DNA from: Saprospiraceae bacterium
GTDB lineage: Bacteria; Bacteroidota; Bacteroidia; Chitinophagales; Saprospiraceae
Direction of reading: 5' to 3'
Length of the DNA stretch: 64,000 bases
Assembly (NCBI GenBank): GCA_016717655.1
Contig: JADKFC010000017.1
Span: 1-64,000, forward strand
Part shown: in pieces, positions 9,709-18,121 of the stretch
Numbering within the stretch: position 1 is the first letter of the stretch
How the letters are laid out: each line of letters begins with the position of its first letter
Position numbers and translations under genes: made by a program
Notes under the pieces: generated by a model
Database searches by the model: none
Seen by the model: only the letters and a program-made list of their open reading frames with translations
What the model was told of the DNA's origin: nothing

Positions 9709-11856
9709 TTATTTTTTCTTTCCCTTGGGATAAACCAGCTTCATTTCATTTACCAGATGACCTGCCCCGGCAAATTTATCTATGATAAAAAGGATGTAGC
9801 GGGCATCCACCATGATGTTTCGGCAAATGGATGGGTCGTAGTTTAAGTCACTCATGGTGCCTTCCCATACCCTGTCAAAATTGAGACCAATCAGGTTGCC
9901 GTGGGCATCGATAGCAGGGCTGCCCGAATTGCCACCGGTGGTATGGTTGGAGCCAATAAAACAAACCGGCATATTTCCGTCTGCATCTGCATAGCGGCCA
10001 TAGTCTTTTTTGTTGTTCAACTCTTTAAGGCGGGCATGGACATCAAATTCGTAGTCGCCCGGTACATATTTTTCCATTACCCCATCCAGGTTGGTATGGG
10101 GCAAGTATTTGACACCATCGCGAGGTTGATAACCCTGCACTTTGCCATAGGTTACCCTTAAGGTAGAGTTGGCATCAGGATAGAATTTTTCTCTGGAAAA
10201 AAGTTCGATTTGGGCCTTCATGTAGATGGCCTGAAGGCTGTCAATCTGCCTTTTGTTTTTTTCAAAACCAGGGTTTACCTGCGTGCGGATGATTTCATTC
10301 CATTCATTGGCCAATTGAAACATAGGGTCGGCTTTGATGGCATCGGCGCTGGCCTTGGGCTCGAGGTTCAATACCTTCATAGCCTTTTCAAAGGTAGTAA
10401 ATGGACTGGCGCTGTAAAGTTGAGCGGCCAGATCACTCATGTTTCTTTGGCTCATCGTTGCGGGCATGTGGACCTGTTGTAAATTGTTTTTACAGATGTT
10501 CATCAGCGCCACAAAGATTTCCTGGTCGATATCTGCCGAATAATCTTTGTAAAAATCATCGAGAAATTCAATTAAACGCTCTTTCATTTTCTGGTAATCT
10601 TTTTCACCACTCTTATCGAGGGTCTGTACCAGATTTCTGAAACTGCCCATGAGCCTCATCAGTTCGATATTGCGATTGGGTGCTTCGCTGTAAATATCTC
10701 TGATCAGACTTGCCTGAAGGTTATCGGTGTACAGTTGGTTAAACTGAGTCATCATACCGGTGTATTTACCGGCCTTCATTGCCCTCTTTTCGAAGTCTTT
10801 TTCGAAGTTTTGTTTTTTATCTATGGCATGGGTAGATTTCAGCCCCTTTGCTTCACCAATCCATTTTTTCCAGGAGTTGGCTATACTGGCATATTTAGCT
10901 GCATACTTGAGGCGAGTAGCTTCGTCTTTCCTCATGTACTTGTCCATTATTTTCAGGGCGGCATCTCTGATGGCAATTTTAATCGGGTCTGAATGATCCA
11001 TGATTTGTTCAACGGCAATAGAAGGCAGGTATTCATCTGTTCTTCCCGGAAATCCGAAAACCATTGTAAAATCACCTTCTTTTACGCCATTCATGGATAC
11101 CGGGAGAAAGTGTTTTGGCGTAAACGGTTTGTTGTTTTCACTGTAATCAGCAGGTTCGTTGTTGGGACCCGCATAGATTCTGAACAATGAAAAATCACCG
11201 GTATGACGGGGCCATACCCAGTTGTCGGTATCGGCTCCAAACTTGCCGATGGATTCTGGTGGTGTGCCTACCAGCCTGACATCATTGTATCTCACCATAT
11301 GAAAGGCAAGGTATTGATTGCCGGCAAAAAAGGGTTTGATTTCCAGTTCGTGGAATTTATCCATGGTGAATTTGCCCCGGTAATTTTTCATATTGATTTC
11401 AACCACAGACTGTTTTTGAGCAGCCGACATTTCGGGAGTCATGCCCTTTAAAATTTCAGTAGTAACATCGTCGATTCTTTCAATAAACCGTGCAAAAAGG
11501 CCCGGATTTTTCAGTTCTTCGGCGTTAGTTTTTGCCCAAAAGCCATCGCGGAGGTAGTTTTTTTCTAAGGTAGAATGAGATTGGATATTGTCGTATCCGC
11601 AGTGGTGATTGGTAAGCAACAGACCTTGTGAAGAGATGACTTCAGCGGTACAGAAGCCCCCAAAGTGTACTACAGCATCCTTGAGAGAACCCTTGTTGAC
11701 GCTGTAAATATCTTCGGCTTTGAGCTTCATGCCCATCGATTTCATCTCGGCCTCATTGAGGGCTTTGAGGAGGTGGGGCAACCACATGCCTTCACCGGCA
11801 AAAGAAAAAGTAGATAAAAACAGCAAAGCAGCAAAAAGTAATGATTTCATATTCAA
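9709..11856 (-). CDS. S46-family dipeptidyl-peptidase, DPP11-like
   Basis: This 715-residue protein with a signal peptide (ending FSFAGEG) has the double-barrel chymotrypsin-like S46 fold. The catalytic His lies in LLLTNHHCGYDN near residue 85, and the Ser is in GGNSGSPA (Ser644, codon at 9925-9927). The family (DPP7, DPP11) acts in the periplasm and removes dipeptides from oligopeptides. The residue 18 positions after the catalytic Ser is Arg (LNFDR). In Porphyromonas gingivalis DPP11 this position is Arg673, which is known to set preference for Asp/Glu at P1, while DPP7 has Gly. Acidic P1 preference is therefore inferred. Length matches the family (about 720). Confidence 0.92.
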   Translation of the reverse strand: MNMKSLLFAALLFLSTFSFAGEGMWLPHLLKALNEAEMKSMGMKLKAEDIYSVNKGSLKDAVVHFGGFCTAEVISSQGLLLTNHHCGYDNIQSHSTLEKNYLRDGFWAKTNAEELKNPGLFARFIERIDDVTTEILKGMTPEMSAAQKQSVVEINMKNYRGKFTMDKFHELEIKPFFAGNQYLAFHMVRYNDVRLVGTPPESIGKFGADTDNWVWPRHTGDFSLFRIYAGPNNEPADYSENNKPFTPKHFLPVSMNGVKEGDFTMVFGFPGRTDEYLPSIAVEQIMDHSDPIKIAIRDAALKIMDKYMRKDEATRLKYAAKYASIANSWKKWIGEAKGLKSTHAIDKKQNFEKDFEKRAMKAGKYTGMMTQFNQLYTDNLQASLIRDIYSEAPNRNIELMRLMGSFRNLVQTLDKSGEKDYQKMKERLIEFLDDFYKDYSADIDQEIFVALMNICKNNLQQVHMPATMSQRNMSDLAAQLYSASPFTTFEKAMKVLNLEPKASADAIKADPMFQLANEWNEIIRTQVNPGFEKNKRQIDSLQAIYMKAQIELFSREKFYPDANSTLRVTYGKVQGYQPRDGVKYLPHTNLDGVMEKYVPGDYEFDVHARLKELNNKKDYGRYADADGNMPVCFIGSNHTTGGNSGSPAIDAHGNLIGLNFDRVWEGTMSDLNYDPSICRNIMVDARYILFIIDKFAGAGHLVNEMKLVYPKGKKK

Positions 11857-11904
11857 TAGTTAGGCTGCAAAGATAGTGAATTAGGGTACGTCAAGGGAGG
11901 CATC

Positions 11905-11936
11905 AAAAAAAAAGCCACCCGATAGAGTGGCTTTTT
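11905..11936 (-). terminator. Rho-independent terminator after the blaI/blaR1-like operon
   Basis: AAAAAGCCAC (11909-11918) and GTGGCTTTTT (11927-11936) pair perfectly with an 8-base loop. On the minus strand the stem is followed by a continued run of T, making nine in total. It lies 10 bases past the stop of the M56 gene. Confidence 0.85.
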
Positions 11937-11945
11937 AAAAGCGAT

Positions 11946-13451
11946 TTATTTTTTGGAGTCGAGCCAGAAATTTACGGGCAGGGTCATAACTGCTGCCACT
12001 TTTTTGCCATCTTTTTTGGCAGGAATCCAACGCTGGGGCATTTGATTCATTTTGGCTATGATTTTTTTAACCTCATCACCGGTGCCGTCGCCGGGTTCAG
12101 ATTCGATCGATAGATTCTCGATGTACCCTTCCGTGTTGACAGTAAACACAGCAATTACCTGGCCCTGAGTATCGTTTTTCCGGGCCTTTTCCGGGTATTT
12201 CATTTCAGAAGCAATAAACGACATCATTTTTTGGTGGGCACATGCTTCCCTTTCTTTGGCATCACCTACATTTTCACAGCCTGGAAACCGAGGCATTTCA
12301 TCAGCCTGGCTTGCCGGCATACTCGATCCTTTTTCTCTTGAAGGAGGTGGTGGCGGTGGTGGAGGCGGAGGTGCCATCATGGCATCTATGGGTGCTTCGG
12401 GAGCTACAGCATCAACGGGAGCTACAGGTGCTACTGGTGCTGGAGGAGGCGGAGGTGGTGGTGGGGCCACCCTGTCTTTAGCTCCGGCTTTTTTTGATGG
12501 TGGCGGAGGTGGTGGTGGCGGAGGTGGTGGAACCATCATCCCTTTGTTTTGAGGCAGGGTATCGCGGTTGATGCCATATTCTTTTTCCATTGCCTTTGAT
12601 GGGGCGGTGAAAGATGAAAACAACATTGCCAAAGTGCCAAGGATCACCGGTGAAAGTAAATAGAAAAACAGTTGCTTGCGGTTACTTCTGTTGTGATTAA
12701 GCATATGAATTCGATTTTTAATTTCAGATTGATAAAAAGGACTCACAAAGTCAGGCTCTTTTAAGCTTGTATAGGGGGCGATGAGCATTTTGATGTAGGC
12801 TTCTGCAGACCAGGATTTGGAAACCCTTTCATCTGCCAGAAACTCGTGGGTTTCTTTAAGCGCTTTTTTGTAAAGTCGAATCAGGGGTTGAAACCAAAAT
12901 AGGCAGTTGAGAATTTCAAGACTCAGCAGGTCGATGCTATGTCCCATACGAATGTGCATTTTTTCATGCTCAATGATAGGTAGTAATTCCTGAGGGTCTT
13001 TTTCATTGGATTGTAAAAAGATCCATCCGAAAAAAGAAAAAGGACTTGTTATTTTGGGATGCCTGATCAGGGTATAACCATTGTATTTTTCCTTCATCCC
13101 CGTCACATAGAATTGAAAAATCCGATACAGGCCAAAGGCCAGTCGCAAGGTAAAAAACAGAAGGCCCAGGATATAAACCATCTTAATCCAGGACCAGGAA
13201 GAGGTCTCAACAGTTTGTGGACTGCCTCCAAAGTTGATTTCAGGCAACACACCATAGACCAGATCTCTTGTATTAGTGACGGCCCATGGTTGAATGGCCT
13301 CTGCCAGAAAGCTAGCACCCAGACCAAAGAGGAGGGTGAACAACAAGTACCACCGATTGAGGGTAAAAAAGGTGGTTTTTCTCAAAACAAGAAAATACAA
13401 AACCAGGGATGCAGCCCAGGTAAGTGTGCTCTGAATTAGGAAGGCTGTCAT
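11946..13451 (-). CDS. BlaR1-type M56 metallopeptidase sensor fused to a TonB C-terminal domain
   Basis: This 501-residue inner-membrane protein opens with transmembrane helices (start, about 35-50 and 90-110), followed by the M56 peptidase motif HEKMH (162-166) and a fourth helix around residues 260-285. Instead of a penicillin-binding sensor there is a periplasmic linker with three long polyproline runs, then a TonB-type C-terminal domain (FPGCENVGD, YPEKARKNDTQGQV, NFWLD). M56 proteins cleave a partner repressor or anti-factor when signalled. The TonB domain suggests contact with outer-membrane receptors or the periplasm. The start overlaps the BlaI-like gene by 4 bases (ATGA), so the two are translationally coupled. 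Confidence 0.9.
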   Translation of the reverse strand: MTAFLIQSTLTWAASLVLYFLVLRKTTFFTLNRWYLLFTLLFGLGASFLAEAIQPWAVTNTRDLVYGVLPEINFGGSPQTVETSSWSWIKMVYILGLLFFTLRLAFGLYRIFQFYVTGMKEKYNGYTLIRHPKITSPFSFFGWIFLQSNEKDPQELLPIIEHEKMHIRMGHSIDLLSLEILNCLFWFQPLIRLYKKALKETHEFLADERVSKSWSAEAYIKMLIAPYTSLKEPDFVSPFYQSEIKNRIHMLNHNRSNRKQLFFYLLSPVILGTLAMLFSSFTAPSKAMEKEYGINRDTLPQNKGMMVPPPPPPPPPPPSKKAGAKDRVAPPPPPPPPAPVAPVAPVDAVAPEAPIDAMMAPPPPPPPPPPSREKGSSMPASQADEMPRFPGCENVGDAKEREACAHQKMMSFIASEMKYPEKARKNDTQGQVIAVFTVNTEGYIENLSIESEPGDGTGDEVKKIIAKMNQMPQRWIPAKKDGKKVAAVMTLPVNFWLDSKK

Positions 13452-13813
13452 TGCTTATATTTATTTTTAATTTCCTCCAAATCCTTTAAACTAAGGTCGT
13501 TTTCTTTCACAAGGAAGGAAACCAACTCGTTCATGGAACCTTCAAAATAATTGGCTACCAGTTTTTTCAGCGAAAAATGGGTATAACTTTTTTTATCAAT
13601 GGCCGCATAATACTCATGGGTCCTTCCATAAGTCTTATGTACAACAAAGCCCTTGGATTCTAAGATGCGAATGATAGACGAAATGGTGGAGTGGGGGGGC
13701 CTCGGCTCCTTCAGCTGCTCAATTAATTGGCTGACCGTAGCAGGGCCGTGGTCCCAGATCAACTGCATTACTTCTTCTTCTGCCTTTGTTAATTTTGAAA
13801 GTGATGTATCCAT
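13448..13813 (-). CDS. BlaI/MecI/CopY-family transcriptional repressor
   Basis: This 121-residue protein has the winged-helix signature of BlaI: KAEEEVMQLIWDHGPATVSQL, then TISSIIRILESKGFV and the HEYYAAI wing, with a C-terminal dimerisation helix (SFLVKENDLSLKDLEEI). BlaI proteins bind palindromic operators as dimers and are inactivated by proteolysis triggered by the partner M56 protein, which is encoded directly downstream. A perfect palindrome in the promoter just upstream suggests autorepression. The target genes outside this operon are not visible. Confidence 0.92.
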   Translation of the reverse strand: MDTSLSKLTKAEEEVMQLIWDHGPATVSQLIEQLKEPRPPHSTISSIIRILESKGFVVHKTYGRTHEYYAAIDKKSYTHFSLKKLVANYFEGSMNELVSFLVKENDLSLKDLEEIKNKYKQ

Positions 13814-13829
13814 GATTCAACTAATAATG

Positions 13830-13860
13830 CAAATATATAACGTATTTATACGTTATACAA
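13830..13860 (-). promoter_or_regulatory. Promoter of the blaI-like operon with palindromic operator in its spacer
   Basis: On the minus strand TTG (13858-13860) and TATATTTG (13830-13837) are separated by 20 bases, the Bacteroidota -33/-7 arrangement. A palindrome with 10-bp arms and a 2-base centre, TATAACGTAT-AA-ATACGTTATA, covers 13836-13857. It fills the spacer almost exactly and touches the -7 box. A repressor dimer bound here would block RNA polymerase. The start codon is about 17 bases from the -7 box. Confidence 0.7.
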
Positions 13861-14020
13861 CTAAATTTTACATTATTTTTATCAAGGCAGAAAAAAAGGA
13901 ATAATGTTTTGTTTATTTATTAATTGCGGAATACAATATCTTATTATGCTTCATTTGTGATTTGAAACAAAATAAAATTGGGGAATGTTAGACAGACAAT
14001 GGCCTGCCTTAAGACTGACT

Positions 14021-14680
14021 TTAGTCAATCACCTGTTTCCATGCACGATATTTGGCTAATAAAGCGTCATTGAGTTTGCTGATGTAATTGCCCATCTTGT
14101 CCTTTTTAAACAGTGCTACCAGTCCCTCGAATACATTGCGGTTGTACCTGTCAGGAAAATGGGTGGGCATGGCACTTCCTTCGGCTGAGTAAATAATAAA
14201 AGACTCATCATTGTTTCCTCTGCCTGCCAGAAGATAAAAATCGGTTTCCATTTTAATATTGGGATCAACCACCCCATGTTCATTGAGAAATATGGCCGGA
14301 GAGGCAGGACCTTTCAGGTTTTTTTGTTCATAATCATGGATAAACAGGACTTTAGAAAAGTTATAATTATTTTTAAATGCCTGGATCACCATCTTTTTAT
14401 TGGTCTCTCTGTCTTCCAGGTGGTCTTTCAGCGTTTTTGACAAACCCTCTCTCTTTTCGGCGGAGGTTGTGGGATCCTGGATGGCTTTTTGGAGAAGATC
14501 TATCTTATTTTTGTTCATATAGATCCTCACTACAAGGCTGCCCTTTCTGAGTTGCAGAAGTTGTTCTGCAGCTGTAGAATGGGCCAGGTCATTGGTTACC
14601 TGTGAGAATGCTGCCAAAGGACCCATTAAAAAAGCCTGGAATAACACAGCATATATAACAGTAGATGACGTCTTGTGCAT
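14021..14680 (-). CDS. Exported hypothetical protein
   Basis: This 219-residue protein has a signal peptide (MHKTSSTVIYAVLFQ... ending AAFSQ). The mature part begins with a helical segment (AAEQLLQLRKGSLVVRI), then a charged coiled region with DPTTSAEKREGLSKTLK, and a mixed C-terminal domain with FYLLAGRGNNDESFI and NVFEGLVALFKKD. I do not recognise the family. It is probably periplasmic. It is a single gene, divergent from the acyl-CoA dehydrogenase. Confidence 0.65.
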   Translation of the reverse strand: MHKTSSTVIYAVLFQAFLMGPLAAFSQVTNDLAHSTAAEQLLQLRKGSLVVRIYMNKNKIDLLQKAIQDPTTSAEKREGLSKTLKDHLEDRETNKKMVIQAFKNNYNFSKVLFIHDYEQKNLKGPASPAIFLNEHGVVDPNIKMETDFYLLAGRGNNDESFIIYSAEGSAMPTHFPDRYNRNVFEGLVALFKKDKMGNYISKLNDALLAKYRAWKQVID

Positions 14681-14856
14681 GGTATTTGCAATTTGTTAAA
14701 TGAATCGGCAAGGTATTAATTTTTAATAAATAGCCCTATTTTGTACCAAATGCAGTGTGTCCGACAGACATCAAAGCGCAATATTTCGCAAAAAGGTCAA
14801 TTTTTCTCATCTTTGAAGCCCTAAAAGTTGTTAACCAAATAAAACCACTAACCCAG

Positions 14857-16029
14857 ATGAACTTTTTCATTTCTGAAGAGCAGATGGCTGTTAAAGAAGC
14901 AGCAAGAGACTTTACCCAACAAGTATTACTTCCCGGAGTCATAGAGCGTGATAGAAACATGAAGTACCCTCTTGAAGAGGTTAAAAAAATGGCCGAAATG
15001 GGCTTTTTGGGTATGATGGTTAGTCCTGAATACAGCGGGGGTGGTATGGATACGCTGAGCTATGTGCTGGCTATGGAAGAAATTTCAAAAGTAGACAGCT
15101 CTTGTTCTGTGATCATGTCGGTCAACAATTCATTGGTTTGCTGGGGATTGGAAGAATATGGATCTGAGGCACAAAAAACTAAGTACCTGCCCAGCCTGGC
15201 TACAGGTGAAAAAATAGGCTCTTTCTGTCTTTCTGAACCAGAGGCAGGCAGCGATGCCACCAGCCAGCGTACTACTGCCATTGACATGGGAGATCACTAT
15301 TTGCTCAATGGTACCAAAAACTGGATCACCAATGGAGGCACAAGTAAGATCCACCTGGTCATAGCTCAAACCTATCCGGAAAGAGGACACAAAGGCATCA
15401 ACGTTTTTATTGTTGAAACAGACTGGGCCGGTGTCAACATTGGCGCCAAAGAAGATAAATTGGGTATCAGGGCTTCCGACACCCACACCATCATGTACAC
15501 TGATGTCAAAGTTCCCAAAGAAAACCGAATTGGGGAGGATGGCTTTGGCTTTAAGTTTGCCATGAAGGTACTCAGTGGAGGTCGCATTGGAATTGCTGCC
15601 CAGGCCCTTGGCATTGCTGCCGGCGCTTATGAACTGGCCGTAAAATATGCCAAAGAAAGAGAAGCCTTTGGCAAACCCATTGGTCAGCATCAGGCAGTAG
15701 CCTTCAAACTGGCTGATATGGCTACAGAAATAGAAGCTGCCCGCTTGTTGGTATACAGAGCCGCTATTATGAAAGATAAGGGACTCGACTATACCACAGC
15801 TGCCAGTATGGCCAAACTATTTGCCTCTGAAGTAGCCATGCGCCACACGGTAGAAGCCATTCAGGTTCATGGTGGCTATGGATATGTAAAAGAATACCAC
15901 GTTGAGCGTCTCATGAGAGATGCCAAAATTACGCAGATTTATGAAGGCACTTCTGAAATGCAACGAATTGTAATCAGCAGGTCTGTACTTTCCGGTCAAT
16001 TATACGAACCGGTATTTTTCCAGGATTGA
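14857..16029 (+). CDS. Short-chain (butyryl-type) acyl-CoA dehydrogenase
   Basis: This 390-residue flavoprotein oxidises acyl-CoA to trans-2-enoyl-CoA and passes electrons to ETF. The N-terminal helical domain starts MNFFISEEQMAVKEAARDF. The middle beta domain carries FCLSEPEAGSDA and NGTKNWITNGG. The C-terminal helical domain carries HGGYGYVKEYHVERLMRDA and the catalytic-base motif IYEGTSEMQ. The ATG at 14857 gives a standard ACAD N-terminus; an upstream in-frame start at 14755 would add 34 residues that fit no family member. It is followed 12 bases later by the site-2 protease gene, but a functional link is not evident. Confidence 0.92.
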   Translation: MNFFISEEQMAVKEAARDFTQQVLLPGVIERDRNMKYPLEEVKKMAEMGFLGMMVSPEYSGGGMDTLSYVLAMEEISKVDSSCSVIMSVNNSLVCWGLEEYGSEAQKTKYLPSLATGEKIGSFCLSEPEAGSDATSQRTTAIDMGDHYLLNGTKNWITNGGTSKIHLVIAQTYPERGHKGINVFIVETDWAGVNIGAKEDKLGIRASDTHTIMYTDVKVPKENRIGEDGFGFKFAMKVLSGGRIGIAAQALGIAAGAYELAVKYAKEREAFGKPIGQHQAVAFKLADMATEIEAARLLVYRAAIMKDKGLDYTTAASMAKLFASEVAMRHTVEAIQVHGGYGYVKEYHVERLMRDAKITQIYEGTSEMQRIVISRSVLSGQLYEPVFFQD

Positions 16030-16041
16030 TAAAACTAACAT

Positions 16042-17109
16042 TTGGAAGGAACTTTAACCATCGGCCGGTTTTTTAATATACCTCTTAAGATCCACTGGTC
16101 GTTTATACTGCTATTGGCTTATGTGCTGTTCAACGTCATTGCCAATGACTCACTGGTCTTTCTGGGCTATGTTGGTTTTTTGTTTTTATGTGTGGTACTG
16201 CATGAATACGGCCACGCCATGGCCGCCAGAAAATATGGGGTAAAGACCAAAGACATCATATTATCACCCATTGGGGGAGTAGCCAGGTTAGAAACCCTGC
16301 CCGAAAAGCCCATCCAGGAACTGATCATTGCCTTTGCTGGTCCCCTTGTCAACCTCTTATTGGCCATTGCTATTACTATTACATTATATGCCACCAATTT
16401 TGAATGGATTTCGATTGAAAAGCCGGGTATCTACCAGGCAGATATGCATGATTATCTCATTGTAGGTTTGTACATCAACGTCTTGTTATTTGGTTTTAAT
16501 TTGATTCCGGCCTTTCCCATGGATGGAGGTCGCATTTTCAGGGCCTTGCTTTCAATTCGATTTGGAAGGGCTAAGGCAACCCGAATTGCCGGATGGGCCG
16601 GCCGAATCATTGCCCTTGCCTTTGTCATTTATGGACTTTATACCCAGGATTATCTTTTTGCCTTTCTGGGACTTTTCATTTTTGTCATGGCCAAGGTTGA
16701 AATGAATGAGATAATTGTACTTGAAAAATTAACCCGATTCAAGGTCAGAGATTTTTGCCGGTATCAATTTACTAGCCTGCACATCTCGGATAATTATGCA
16801 AATGCAATGGAAATAATGAAAAGAACCGGTGAGTCCTTTTTCCTGGTGATAGATAGTTTAGGTTATCCTGCTGGATATTTGATGCCTCCAATGCAGGCTG
16901 ATAGTACGATAGAAACAGAGTTGCCATCTGCTTCAGCTCTGATGAATCCGAAATTGGTGGTTGTTGAAGAAGACCTCACCTTAAAGGAAGCCTATGAAAT
17001 CATGCAAAAGCAGCAATGTCCATTTTTGGTTATACAAAACGAAGATCAAAAAGTGAAGGCAGTGATAGACAAGGACGCCATCTCCCGGGCCATTAATCTT
17101 TTTTCGTAA
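16042..17109 (+). CDS. Site-2 protease family (M50) intramembrane zinc protease with CBS domains
   Basis: This 355-residue membrane protein has the M50 zinc motif HEYGH (residues 54-58) in a transmembrane helix and the second ligand motif NLIPAFPMDGGR around residue 155. At least five hydrophobic segments fill the first 225 residues. The C-terminal 120 residues look like a pair of CBS domains (ANAMEIMKRTGESFFLVID, then LTLKEAYEIMQKQQCPFLVI), which bind adenosyl nucleotides in relatives such as SpoIVFB-type proteases. The likely start is TTG 16042, since no in-frame ATG precedes TIGRFFNIPLKIHWS, the usual family start. Its last 17 bases overlap the convergent flippase-like gene. Confidence 0.88.
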   Translation: MEGTLTIGRFFNIPLKIHWSFILLLAYVLFNVIANDSLVFLGYVGFLFLCVVLHEYGHAMAARKYGVKTKDIILSPIGGVARLETLPEKPIQELIIAFAGPLVNLLLAIAITITLYATNFEWISIEKPGIYQADMHDYLIVGLYINVLLFGFNLIPAFPMDGGRIFRALLSIRFGRAKATRIAGWAGRIIALAFVIYGLYTQDYLFAFLGLFIFVMAKVEMNEIIVLEKLTRFKVRDFCRYQFTSLHISDNYANAMEIMKRTGESFFLVIDSLGYPAGYLMPPMQADSTIETELPSASALMNPKLVVVEEDLTLKEAYEIMQKQQCPFLVIQNEDQKVKAVIDKDAISRAINLFS

Positions 17110-18109
17110 TCTCTCCTTTGGTAATGTTAAAAATGATCACTGATAAAATCAGGATAAAATAATAGGTAAAAAACCTCCAGGTTGAAACCACCAGGTTTTG
17201 CAAATCACCTGTAAGATTGTCTTTGAACAAAATGAGAAAGGCCGCTTCAGCCCCTCCAGAAGAACCGGGTGTGGGTATTACCAACATACTCATCCATACA
17301 ATCCACTGTTTGATGTACATATCAAACCAGGAAAAGGGTATGTTGAGTGAATGCAGGATGAAGGCAAGAATGGTAAACTTGGTAAACCATTGGAAAAACA
17401 AAATCAATACACTCAACAGCAATCTTAGCTTTCCGGTCTTAATCACATCCAGGTAAGTTTGCCCAATATCAGAAAAATAATGTCCCGTGTTATTTCTGGC
17501 CTTGGTCAACCATGTTTGCCAGGAACCAGGCAGCAATTGGATCATCTTTCCAATTCCTTTTCTTACGTATTTCCAGAACAACACAGCTAAAATGATGAGC
17601 ACAACTGCACCAAACAAAGCATCAGAATGATGCACCAGGTACATACCTAATTTTTCAATTACTTCATGCATGTACACCATTGTAAACAGAATTCCAATGG
17701 CGTAAAAGATGATATCTTCAGTGGCAGAGAGCAAGACCATAAAAGTAGCCTTTGGTGCAGGCATGCCCTTGCTCACCAACATGCCTAATTTTATCGGCCC
17801 ACCACCAACAGCTGTGGGTGTTATGGCAGCACCGATATCGTTGGCCATCACAATGGCAAATGCGGTCTTGAAGTTGATCGGATAATCCAAAAACCGACTC
17901 CACATCACGATGCGAAAGGCGTGGCCCAACCATGGACAGATGGCGAAAAAAGTGATGCCAACAATGTAGTACCATTTGATCCTAAACAACAATTCAAAAG
18001 ACTGGGGATCTATCGTGGTGGCAAGAAAAATAGCGTGAACCAGCAAGCCAATACCAATAAGCAGGAAGAGCCGGTTGATGGTTTTATTATAGCCTTTTTC
18101 TTTTGTCAT
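17093..18109 (-). CDS. Flippase-like membrane protein (LPG synthase TM / UPF0104, YbhN type)
   Basis: This 338-residue integral membrane protein has about eight hydrophobic segments. Family marks are the region ANDIGAAITPTAVGGGPIKLGM and the later MLVIPTPGSSGGAEAAFL, both typical of the transmembrane part of lysylphosphatidylglycerol synthase (MprF) and the YbhN group. Without the MprF synthase domain, such proteins are presumed to move or sense lipids. It lies 12 bases downstream of the M1 aminopeptidase on the same strand, so it is probably in the same transcript. Confidence 0.8.
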   Translation of the reverse strand: MTKEKGYNKTINRLFLLIGIGLLVHAIFLATTIDPQSFELLFRIKWYYIVGITFFAICPWLGHAFRIVMWSRFLDYPINFKTAFAIVMANDIGAAITPTAVGGGPIKLGMLVSKGMPAPKATFMVLLSATEDIIFYAIGILFTMVYMHEVIEKLGMYLVHHSDALFGAVVLIILAVLFWKYVRKGIGKMIQLLPGSWQTWLTKARNNTGHYFSDIGQTYLDVIKTGKLRLLLSVLILFFQWFTKFTILAFILHSLNIPFSWFDMYIKQWIVWMSMLVIPTPGSSGGAEAAFLILFKDNLTGDLQNLVVSTWRFFTYYFILILSVIIFNITKGEITKKD

Positions 18110-18121
18110 AGGTGATAGATA

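Noticed and set aside
12256..12552. Glycine-rich open frame on the plus strand
   Set aside because: It is the complement of the polyproline linker of the M56-TonB protein, which is well supported on the minus strand.
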